64,000 nt of DNA from Niveibacterium sp. SC-1 (lineage in GTDB: Bacteria > Pseudomonadota > Gammaproteobacteria > Burkholderiales > Rhodocyclaceae): assembly GCF_038235435.1 (NCBI RefSeq), contig NZ_CP151275.1:1860001-1924000 (forward strand), given 5' to 3'. The notes under the pieces are model-generated. The model was given only the letters and a program-made list of their open reading frames with translations, ran no database searches and had not been told where the DNA came from. The position numbers and the translations under genes are program-made. Shown piece by piece: positions 45,865 through 54,067 of the stretch. Numbering within the stretch: position 1 is the first letter of the stretch; each line of letters begins with the position of its first letter.

Positions 45865-46611
45865 ATGCTCGAAATCCTCTATCGCGATGACTGGCTCATC
45901 GCCATCCATAAACCTGCGGGTCTGCTGGTGCATCGCTCAGAGCTGGACCGCCGTGAAACCCGGTTTGCCGTGCAGCTCTTGCGCGATCAGATCGGGCGCC
46001 GCGTGCAGCCGGTGCACCGGCTCGATCGGGGCACCTCCGGCGTCCTGCTCTTCGCCTTCGAGGGTGATATCGCCGCCGCGCTCGGCCACCAGTTCGAATC
46101 GCAGGCGGTGGACAAGCGCTATCTCGCCATTGTGCGCGGTTGGCCGGCGGAGGCCGGGAGAATCGACCATCCTCTGCGCGTGGTCCGTGACCCATATGAA
46201 CGCGCGGCGGACGACGAAGTTCCGGCCCAAGCCGCGCTGACCCGCTTCCGCAGGCTGGCCAGCGTGGAGTTGCCGATCGCGGTGGACCGCTATCCGGCCA
46301 GCCGCTACGCCTTGCTCGCGCTGGCGCCCGAGAGCGGCCGGCGTCACCAGCTGCGGCGCCATCTCAAGCACATCTCGCATCCGATCATCGGGGATGCCAC
46401 CTACGGCAAGGGCGCGCACAACCGGATGTTCGGCGAGCACTTCGGCAGCGAGCGCCTCCTGCTGGCGAACCTCGGCCTGCGCTTCACCCATCCGGTGAGC
46501 GGCGAGGTCGTGTCGGTGACCGCACCGCCCGCCGAGGATTTCCGCCGGGTGGTCGCGGCCCTGGGTTGGTCGGACGTGAACTGCGTCCCGGATTTCATCT
46601 GGGGCGATTGA
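45865..46611 (+). CDS. truC: tRNA pseudouridine synthase, TruC-like
   Basis: The 248-residue enzyme converts uridine to pseudouridine, TruC acting at tRNA position 65. It has the RluA-type catalytic motif HRLDRGTSGVLLF (nucleophile Asp), an N-terminal LEILYRDDWLIAIHKPAGLLVHRS without an S4 domain, as in TruC, and the conserved RRHQLRRHLKHISHPIIGDA, TYGKGAHN. Length fits TruC. It is divergent from the lipoprotein gene, 42 bp apart. Confidence 0.9.
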   Translation: MLEILYRDDWLIAIHKPAGLLVHRSELDRRETRFAVQLLRDQIGRRVQPVHRLDRGTSGVLLFAFEGDIAAALGHQFESQAVDKRYLAIVRGWPAEAGRIDHPLRVVRDPYERAADDEVPAQAALTRFRRLASVELPIAVDRYPASRYALLALAPESGRRHQLRRHLKHISHPIIGDATYGKGAHNRMFGEHFGSERLLLANLGLRFTHPVSGEVVSVTAPPAEDFRRVVAALGWSDVNCVPDFIWGD

Positions 46612-46704
46612 GGCAAGGCGACGCGCACGCGCGCACAATTGCCTCCGGGCCCTGAGCTTCCCGCCCGCACACCCGCAATCAGCCGGATGTCATGGAGATT
46701 CCGC

Positions 46705-47283
46705 ATGAAAAAGCTCGCCGTTCTCGCCGCCTTTGTGATCGCCCCCGCCGTGCAGGCCGAGAACCTGCCGCAACGCAAGCCGGGCTTGTGGGAGATGCAG
46801 GTCAGCAATGCTGCCCAACCCGGCAAGACGCCGCTGATCAAGCAATGCATCGACGCGGCCTCGGACGCGGAACTGCAGCGCCGCAGCCTGCAGCCCATGG
46901 GGGGCAAGGTGGAATGCAGCAAGCAGGCACTCAAGCAGACGTCCACCGGCTGGGTGAGTGATTCCGTCTGCAAGCTGCCGCAGACCACCGCGACCACGCA
47001 TGCCGAGATGACGGGCGACCTGAATTCCGCCTACACGGTGGAATCGAAGACCAGCTTCGATCCGCCGCTCAACGGGATGAAGCAGTCCGAGCACAAGGTG
47101 GCGGTGCGCTGGATCGGCCCCTGTCCGGCCGACATGAAGCCGGGTGACATGCTGGTCAATGGCCGCACCATCAACATGCTTGAGATGCAGAAGGCCGGCG
47201 CCGGCGGCGGAAAGATGACGCCCGAGCAGATGAAGCAGCTGATGGAGAAGATGAAGCAACGCGAGGGCGGCGCCGGCCAATGA
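46705..47283 (+). CDS. DUF3617-family periplasmic protein
   Basis: The 192-residue protein has a signal peptide (MKKLAVLAAFVIAPAVQA) followed by RKPGLWEM, the DUF3617 opening, paired cysteines (QCIDAASDAEL, VECSKQAL, SVCKL) and the tail KMTPEQMKQLMEKMKQREGG, a charged helix. Function of the family is unknown; members are exported and probably disulfide-bonded. I chose 46705 for the signal peptide and because CATGGAGATT provides a ribosome-binding site; the open frame extends upstream to 46639. Confidence 0.83.
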   Translation: MKKLAVLAAFVIAPAVQAENLPQRKPGLWEMQVSNAAQPGKTPLIKQCIDAASDAELQRRSLQPMGGKVECSKQALKQTSTGWVSDSVCKLPQTTATTHAEMTGDLNSAYTVESKTSFDPPLNGMKQSEHKVAVRWIGPCPADMKPGDMLVNGRTINMLEMQKAGAGGGKMTPEQMKQLMEKMKQREGGAGQ

Positions 47284-47287
47284 GGCC

Positions 47288-48223
47288 TCAGCCGGTGAGC
47301 GTCAGCATCACCGGCGTGGTGAGCGAGGCGAGCGCGGTCGAGAGCAGCAGGCTGTTGCCCACCGCGCCCTCCAGCGTGCGGAAGTGGCGCGACATCAGAT
47401 AGACGTTCGCGCCCACCGCGATCGAGGCGAGCAGCACCACGGCCTGTGTCTCGATCTTCGGCAGCCCGAGCAGGCGTGCGAGCGCCCACACCACCAGCGG
47501 CTGCACCACCAGCTTGATGGCCGAGATGCTGGCACTGATCCGCCACTCATGGCGCAGCCCGTACTCCGAGAGGCCCATGCCGAGCGCGATCAGGGCGAGC
47601 GGTGCGCCGGCCGAACCGATCAGCTCCAGCGGGCGGTCGATCACGTGGGGCAGCGCGACGCCCGTGAGCCCGACCACCGTGCCGCTGAGGATCGCGACGA
47701 TGATCGGATTGGTGAGCACGCTCTTCACCGTCCGCGCGATCCCGGCGACCGAGAAGTGTCCGTGCTGGGCCCACTGGACCGAGATCGTGACCAGGGTCCA
47801 CAGGAAGAGCGAGTTGAACACCAGCACCAGCGCCACCGAAGGCAGGGCCGCCTCGCCCAGGGTGAGTTTGGCGAGCGGCAGGCCCAGCAGCGCGTTGTTC
47901 GAGAAGATGCCGCCCAGCGCAAAGATCGACTGCCCGGTGCCGTCCAGCCTGAAGACCTTCCAGGCCACCAGGCGGCCGAACACGAAGACCAGCAGGCAGC
48001 TGCCGAAGAAGGCGATCAGTAGCCGCGGATCCACCGGCGGCAACTTCGACAGATCGCTCATCAGGCGAAAGAGCAGGGCCGGCAGTGCGACGACGAAGAC
48101 GAAGCGATTGAGCGCCTCGGCAAAAGAATGCGGCCAGCGGGTGAGCCGCATCAGGCCGTAGCCGGCGAAGACGAGTACGAAGAGCGGCGCGGCAAGCAGC
48201 AGGTGGTGGAGCAGCGTCGGCAT
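47288..48223 (-). CDS. AEC-family (auxin efflux carrier-like) transporter
   Basis: The 311-residue integral membrane protein has about ten hydrophobic segments in two five-helix halves. Family features are FVFVVALPALLFRLMSD near residue 40, FALGGIFSNNALLGLPLAK, and LTNPIIVAILSGTVVGLTG. AEC carriers move small organic acids such as malate or malonate; the substrate is not visible. It is convergent with the DUF3617 gene, four bases apart, and stands alone. Confidence 0.87.
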   Translation of the reverse strand: MPTLLHHLLLAAPLFVLVFAGYGLMRLTRWPHSFAEALNRFVFVVALPALLFRLMSDLSKLPPVDPRLLIAFFGSCLLVFVFGRLVAWKVFRLDGTGQSIFALGGIFSNNALLGLPLAKLTLGEAALPSVALVLVFNSLFLWTLVTISVQWAQHGHFSVAGIARTVKSVLTNPIIVAILSGTVVGLTGVALPHVIDRPLELIGSAGAPLALIALGMGLSEYGLRHEWRISASISAIKLVVQPLVVWALARLLGLPKIETQAVVLLASIAVGANVYLMSRHFRTLEGAVGNSLLLSTALASLTTPVMLTLTG

Positions 48224-48342
48224 CGAATAGGCGCTTGAAGGAGGGGCCGCGGCGTCATCGCAGAGCCCAGGCCGTGCACCTTAATCCAGGCGACGTGGCC
48301 CGGTCTTCCTCTGCGCCTGCGCGTGGCAGCCAGCGGCCACGC

Positions 48343-49431
48343 TCAATCGAGATGATTCGCGGCCAGGAAGCGCGCCATCAGGTCGGCGATCTCTTCGTTG
48401 TTCAGGTCGGAGAAGGGAAAGTGCGTGTTGCCCCGGATGCCGATCTCAGGGAGGTGCACCAGTTGCGCGTCACCCCCATGCCGGTTGATGGCCTCGACCC
48501 AAAGCCTGGCCATCGCCAGTCGCACCCGCCAGTTGTCCTGGCCGGGGCTTGTCGTGGGCTCCGTCGGGATGTTGTCGCCGTAGTAGATGACGATAGGGAT
48601 CCGCGTCAGTTTGAGGAATTCCGCTTTCGCGATCGACACGCCCTCGAGCGGCCCGGCCGCGCTTGGCATGACGGCCGGGACTTCATCTTCGGGGAAGACG
48701 AAGCCGCTTCCCGGTTCGTAGGCGATCACGGCGCGGATGTTCGGGTTCTTCATCGCCGCTTGCCATCCAAGTCCACCGGAGTGCGAATGCGTGACGAGGA
48801 TGCCGCGACCGATCCTGTCGAAGAGTGCCGACACGGCATCGACGGCTACTGCGGCGTCGAACGGCCCGGTGTCGGGGACCATCTGACGGAAGTACTGCTC
48901 AAGCGCTTCGGGTGCGGACGAGAACTGCACGCCGGGGAAGAACCTGGGCCAGTCTCCCAGCCTGAACTGGTTGAACCAGCGCTGCTCGTCGGGCACGGCA
49001 TTGATCGTCGTGCCCACCGTGGCACGTGCGGCGCCGCCGCGTCGCGGCTGGTCGAGCAGGTACACCGGAAAGCGCCGTCGCAGGAAGAGCGTCTGATAGC
49101 CCTCGCGTCCGTCGGGCGTCGTCTCCCAGGTCCTGGAGAATTCGCCAAAGCCGTGCCACATCACCAAGGGCAGCTTCCGTGCATTCACGGGCACTTGATA
49201 AAACACCCGCGCGTGGTCGCCGTGCAGCGTCTGCCCGGCCGGGAGCGCGGGCTTCATCGGGTCGAAGGTGCCCGGCTGCCTGAGCACCGTGCCGCCGACC
49301 GCGAAGCTGCCCTGTTCCCGGATCTGGATTGGAGAGCCGAAGCTGCCGCGTTCCTGGGCGCCCACCGTGCCCATGCCAACGCACAGGACTATGAGGGCCG
49401 TCTTCGCCAGCCAGCCGGAGTTTGTTGTCAT
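48343..49431 (-). CDS. Exported alpha/beta hydrolase (esterase-like)
   Basis: The 362-residue protein has an N-terminal signal peptide (WLAKTALIVLCVGMGTVGAQ). The hydrolase core shows LVMWHGFGEF (oxyanion region), the nucleophile elbow THSHSGGLG, and a probable catalytic histidine in GIRGNTHFPFSD. It resembles secreted esterases of the same superfamily, substrate unknown. ATG at 49431 gives the signal peptide; the upstream frame to 49566 is ignored. It is last in a minus-strand series with a second hydrolase, a cupin-CMD protein and an aldo/keto reductase. Confidence 0.78.
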   Translation of the reverse strand: MTTNSGWLAKTALIVLCVGMGTVGAQERGSFGSPIQIREQGSFAVGGTVLRQPGTFDPMKPALPAGQTLHGDHARVFYQVPVNARKLPLVMWHGFGEFSRTWETTPDGREGYQTLFLRRRFPVYLLDQPRRGGAARATVGTTINAVPDEQRWFNQFRLGDWPRFFPGVQFSSAPEALEQYFRQMVPDTGPFDAAVAVDAVSALFDRIGRGILVTHSHSGGLGWQAAMKNPNIRAVIAYEPGSGFVFPEDEVPAVMPSAAGPLEGVSIAKAEFLKLTRIPIVIYYGDNIPTEPTTSPGQDNWRVRLAMARLWVEAINRHGGDAQLVHLPEIGIRGNTHFPFSDLNNEEIADLMARFLAANHLD

Positions 49432-49477
49432 CGTGCGGGTCTCGATTCGTCTTGCGGCGCGCTGGGGACGATGTCCT

Positions 49478-50533
49478 TCAGAGCGTGCGGCCGAAGAAGT
49501 CCTTGAGCTTGGCCGCAGCCTGATCGACGTACTGCGGTTTCCAGTAGGTCTCGATATGGGTCGCACCGTCGAGCAGGAACAGCTCCTTGTCCTTCGCGTT
49601 CACCGCTTTCGCAAAGGCCGACTGCGTCATGTACAGCGAGTCGGCGCGGCTGCCCGCGATCATCAGCAGGGGCTGGACGACCAGGTCGATGTGGTCGGTG
49701 GCGTCCCAGCTCATCAGGTTCAGCAGGCTGCCCAAGGTGTAGGACCCGGAGGAGTTCGGATGAAAGTGGGTCTTGCCGTAGTACTCCGCTCCCTCCCGAT
49801 AGAGCTCGAACGGCAGCTTCGCGATCTGCTCGTCGCTCAGCTTCGCCGTGTTCGCGTAGGCCACCTCGCCGCTGTTGGCCTCCCTGGCGCGAGCTTGTGA
49901 AGCTTGCTGCAAGCGCTCTTGCACCGAGTCCAGCTGTGAGTCCATGTAGCCGTTCCGGCGGACCTGGCCCGAGTTGAACATGCTCAGCGTGGCAATGGAC
50001 TTGAAGCGCTTGTCCGACTGGGCCGCCTTCAGGGAATAGCCGCCACCGCCACAGATGCCCAGCAGGCCCAGGCGGGCCACGTCGACACCGGCCTGGCCGG
50101 CGATGAAGTCGGCCATCCCGTGGATGTCCTCAACGCGATTCGCGGGCTTGTCGACATAGCGCGGCGTGCCCGCGCTACCGCCCTGATACGCCGCATCTGC
50201 CGTGATGGTGATGTAGCCCTGCTCGGCCAGGCGCTGTGCGTAGAGGCCGGCCACCTGCTCCTTGGTGCCGCCGTTGGGATGCGCCACCACCACGGTCGGA
50301 TACTTCTTCTTCGCGTCGAAGTTGGCCGGCGCATAGACGTTGGCTGCGATGTCCAGCCCGTTGAGCTTGTATTTCACGGGCGTGATGTTCACCGCCCCGG
50401 CGACGTTCGCGGTGATTGCGCCCTCATAGGCGAGCGTGAAGGGATTCTTCCTGTAGTCGGCGGCCATGCTCGTACTCGAAAGAAGGCCAATGGCGCCCGC
50501 CACGCAGGTCGCACCGATGGTCTTGAGGTTCAT
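49478..50533 (-). CDS. Exported dienelactone-hydrolase-like alpha/beta hydrolase
   Basis: The 351-residue protein has a signal peptide (IGATCVAGAIGLLSSTSMAA). The core contains YPTVVVAHPNGGTKEQVAG and the nucleophile elbow LGICGGGGYS, where the nucleophile is a cysteine as in dienelactone hydrolases, and the C-terminal DGATHIETYWKP with the catalytic histidine. Substrate is unknown. It lies between the other hydrolase (46 bp) and the cupin-CMD gene (39 bp) on the same strand. Confidence 0.82.
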   Translation of the reverse strand: MNLKTIGATCVAGAIGLLSSTSMAADYRKNPFTLAYEGAITANVAGAVNITPVKYKLNGLDIAANVYAPANFDAKKKYPTVVVAHPNGGTKEQVAGLYAQRLAEQGYITITADAAYQGGSAGTPRYVDKPANRVEDIHGMADFIAGQAGVDVARLGLLGICGGGGYSLKAAQSDKRFKSIATLSMFNSGQVRRNGYMDSQLDSVQERLQQASQARAREANSGEVAYANTAKLSDEQIAKLPFELYREGAEYYGKTHFHPNSSGSYTLGSLLNLMSWDATDHIDLVVQPLLMIAGSRADSLYMTQSAFAKAVNAKDKELFLLDGATHIETYWKPQYVDQAAAKLKDFFGRTL

Positions 50534-50572
50534 TTGGGATTCCTTGGACGGAAGAGACTGAAGGGGCGAGGC

Positions 50573-51424
50573 TCAAGGCGCCTGCCGCGCGGGCGTATCC
50601 TGGAAAACCTCCTTCGCCACGCCGAGGGCCGTGACCGCGCTCGGCCAGCCCGCATAGAAGGCCATGTGCGTGAGGAGCTCGGACAGTTCGTTCTGCGTCA
50701 CGCCGTTCTGCATTGCGAGCGCGAGATGCGAGCGCAGCTGCTCCGGTCGGTTCATCGCAATCAGGGCGGCGACCGTGGCGAGGCTGCGGTCCCGTTTCGA
50801 CAGACCGGGTCGCTCCCAGATATCACCGAACAGCACGGTGTCGGTCAGTTCCGCGAGCTTCGGGCTCACATCGCCCATCAACTGCCGTGCGCGGCTCGGC
50901 TTCGGGTTGGCGCCTGTGGCTGCGAGCCCTGCGCTTGCGAGAGCGGCTTCGTATTCTGCGTCGCTGACCTTGTCCTGCCAGCTCACGACATGGCCCTCGT
51001 CCTTCTCGGCAATGGCGATGTGGGTCATCGCGCCGTCCGGGCCGGCGCCATGCCAGTGACGGGTTTCCGGAGGAATGCTCACGACATCGCCGGGCCGGAT
51101 CAGTTGCGCTGGTTGGCCCTGTTGCTGCACCAGGCCCAGCCCCGCGGTGACGATCAGGGTCTGCCCGAGCGGATGGGTATGCCAGGCCGTCCGTGCGCGC
51201 GCCTCGAAGCTGACGGTGGCGCCGCCGGCTTGGCCGGGCGCTATCGCCTGGAACGGCGCGGTGATCCGGACGGTGCCGGTGAAGGTCTCTGCGGACCCGA
51301 TGACGACGGGCGTTGCCACCGTGGGGCGGACCTGGACGACTGGCGAAGGGGGCGCGTCGCCGGTGGTCTGCGCGCCGGCGACGCTGGCGGCGCAGCCCAG
51401 GGCAAGACCAAGTAGCGCTTTCAT
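50573..51424 (-). CDS. Exported cupin plus carboxymuconolactone-decarboxylase-like fusion
   Basis: The 283-residue protein has a signal peptide (MKALLGLALGCAASVAGAQT), a cupin barrel (about 60-155: ARTAWHTHPLGQTLIVTAG, IPPETRHWHGAGPDG, with metal-binding His residues) and a CMD domain (about 195-275: SKRDRSLATVAALIAMNRPE, LRSHLALAMQNGVTQNELSE). The AhpD-type CxxC pair is missing from the CMD part. Such fusions recur near aldo/keto reductases in proteobacteria; the reaction is unknown. The ATG at 51422-51424 lies next to the stop of the reductase gene. Confidence 0.82.
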   Translation of the reverse strand: MKALLGLALGCAASVAGAQTTGDAPPSPVVQVRPTVATPVVIGSAETFTGTVRITAPFQAIAPGQAGGATVSFEARARTAWHTHPLGQTLIVTAGLGLVQQQGQPAQLIRPGDVVSIPPETRHWHGAGPDGAMTHIAIAEKDEGHVVSWQDKVSDAEYEAALASAGLAATGANPKPSRARQLMGDVSPKLAELTDTVLFGDIWERPGLSKRDRSLATVAALIAMNRPEQLRSHLALAMQNGVTQNELSELLTHMAFYAGWPSAVTALGVAKEVFQDTPARQAP

Positions 51425-51425
51425 G

Positions 51426-52289
<864 letters not shown>

Positions 52290-52316
52290 CTATCAATGCC
52301 CTGAACTCTAGGCGGT

Positions 52317-52364
52317 GGACTGGCATCCAAACAGTGGCAAAGAGATTGATGGATTGGCATCAAA
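52317..52364. promoter_or_regulatory. LysR operator region: direct and inverted repeats
   Basis: GGACTGGCATCCAA (52317-52330) and GGATTGGCATCAAA (52351-52364) are 14-base direct repeats 34 bases apart, about three helical turns. The second lies inside TTGATG-GATTGG-CATCAA (52346-52363), an inverted repeat containing a T-N11-A core. This is a strong candidate for binding by the divergent LysR protein. Confidence 0.6.
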
Positions 52365-52398
52365 TTGAGGACAATCCGCGGCAGGAGGCAGAGCCTGA

Positions 52399-53391
52399 AT
52401 GGCGATCAACGAGCTTCGATCCATCTCCACCTTCGTCAAGGCAGCCGAGCTGGGCAGCTTGCGCAAGGCCGCGCTGGCGCTGGATATCAGTCCGCAGGCG
52501 GCGAGCAAGGCGCTCGCGCAGCTGGAGGCGCACCTGAATGCGCGCCTGTTCCACCGGACGACGCGCGTGATGTCCCTGACCGATGCAGGTCAGCGCCTGC
52601 TGGAGGAGGTGCAGCCGGCCGTGTTGGGCATGCAGCGCGCCCTGCAGAACGCCAGGACGGCCAGGGACGAGTTTGCCGGCCCCCTGCGCATCGCCGGCCC
52701 GCGCACGACCTTCCAGGCCATTCTCTGGCGCCTGGTCGAGGAGTTCTGCGACTTGCATCCGGCGATCCAGCCCGACGTCCTGCTGGACGATCGCGTGGGC
52801 AATTGGGTAGAGGACCGCATCGATGTCGGATTCCGGCTCGGCCCTTCGCCACACGAAGGCGTCATTGCGCGCCGACTCTTTCCGCTGCAGATGGTCATAT
52901 GCGGTGCGCCGGCCTATTTCCAGAAACACGGCGTGCCGGAGTCCCCGGCCGCCCTGTCTTCACATTGCTGCAGCGCCTTCCGCCGTCCGGCCACCGGCAA
53001 GGTCGCGCCCTGGTACATCAAGACGGACGGGCAGACACTCGACCAGCCGGTCGTCCCCGCGATCTGCAGCAACGACGAGGTCTTCGAGCTGCAAGCCGTG
53101 CTGGCGGGGAAGGTCTTGGGCCAACTGGCGGGCGTCACTGCTGCGCCCTACATCCGGTCAGGTCTCCTGATACCCGTACTCATCGAGCACATGCCGGATA
53201 TCGCCAGCTACTTCGTCTACTTCGGCAGCAGGAGCTCGCAACTCGCCCGCGCACGGGCCTTCATCGATCTGGCAGTGCAGAGGCTGACCGACAACCCGGA
53301 GCTCGTCCTGAGCGATAGCGAGTTGCGGGCCGCGCGGCCTCGACCTCGCGGCCCTGGTTCGAAAGGGAAGGCGGGCCCGAATCGGCGCTGA
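52399..53391 (+). CDS. LysR-family transcriptional regulator
   Basis: The 330-residue regulator has a winged HTH (about 1-65: AINELRSISTFVKAAELGSL, KAALALDISPQAASKALAQL) and an effector domain from about 90 (LRIAGPRTTFQAILWRLVEE). The C-terminus has an Arg/Pro-rich extension after about residue 305. CAGGAGG precedes the ATG. It probably controls the divergent aldo/keto reductase and hydrolase genes through the repeats at 52317-52364, and itself. Confidence 0.9.
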   Translation: MAINELRSISTFVKAAELGSLRKAALALDISPQAASKALAQLEAHLNARLFHRTTRVMSLTDAGQRLLEEVQPAVLGMQRALQNARTARDEFAGPLRIAGPRTTFQAILWRLVEEFCDLHPAIQPDVLLDDRVGNWVEDRIDVGFRLGPSPHEGVIARRLFPLQMVICGAPAYFQKHGVPESPAALSSHCCSAFRRPATGKVAPWYIKTDGQTLDQPVVPAICSNDEVFELQAVLAGKVLGQLAGVTAAPYIRSGLLIPVLIEHMPDIASYFVYFGSRSSQLARARAFIDLAVQRLTDNPELVLSDSELRAARPRPRGPGSKGKAGPNRR

Positions 53392-53440
53392 AGGCGGCCC
53401 CGCCCGGCGCATCGGATGCGCGGGCGCGAGCCCACCGCCA

Positions 53441-54058
53441 CTAGCCCTTGTACTTCACGCTGCAACCGTAGGCGCGGGTCACTGGCTTGCTCACGGCCTG
53501 GCCGGCAACGACGGCCTGCAGGGCTTCGCGGGCGTAGGGCTCGGCCTTGGGGATGTCCTCGATCCGGGTCGAGGCGATGCTGTCGATGCCGCCCATGTAG
53601 GCGAGCTTGCCGTCCGCCGCGATGACGTACATGTGTGGCGTGGTCTGGGCGCCATAGCTGCGGCCGATGCGACCCTCCGGGTCGAGCAGCACATGGGCAG
53701 GCGCGGCCTTGGCCTTGCTCACCATTGCGTCCGCGCCAGCGCCGTCCACATAGCCTTGTTCGCCGGGCGCGGAGCTCACCACCGTCAGCCACACGGCGCC
53801 CATGCCGGCGGCATCGCGCTGAAGCTTCTGCATCTCGCCGCTGCCGTACCACTTGCGCACATAGGGGCAGCCTTCGTTGGTCCATTCCAGCACCACCGGC
53901 TTGCCGGCGAAGTCGGACAGTTTGACCGGCTTGCCTTTGCTGTCGACCGCGCTGAAGTCGGGGGCGGCCTGGCCGATCGCGGGTGCGGCGGCGGCCAGCG
54001 TGGGCAGGAAGGCGAGGCTCGCGCAGAGCAGGGTGCGGCGAAGGAGGGGATTGATCAT
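53441..54058 (-). CDS. Exported thioredoxin-fold redoxin
   Basis: The 205-residue protein has a signal peptide (RRTLLCASLAFLPTLAAAAP) and an AhpC/TSA-like redoxin domain: AAPDFSAVDSKGKPVKLSDF, VVLEWTNEGCPYVRKWYGSG with a single cysteine in GCPYVRK rather than CxxC, and TTPHMYVIAADGKLAYMGGI. It is probably a periplasmic thiol protein. It follows the dsbD gene by nine bases, which suggests that DsbD supplies its electrons. A C-terminal YGCSVKYKG contributes another cysteine, possibly the resolving one. Confidence 0.82.
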   Translation of the reverse strand: MINPLLRRTLLCASLAFLPTLAAAAPAIGQAAPDFSAVDSKGKPVKLSDFAGKPVVLEWTNEGCPYVRKWYGSGEMQKLQRDAAGMGAVWLTVVSSAPGEQGYVDGAGADAMVSKAKAAPAHVLLDPEGRIGRSYGAQTTPHMYVIAADGKLAYMGGIDSIASTRIEDIPKAEPYAREALQAVVAGQAVSKPVTRAYGCSVKYKG

Positions 54059-54067
54059 GGCGGACTC

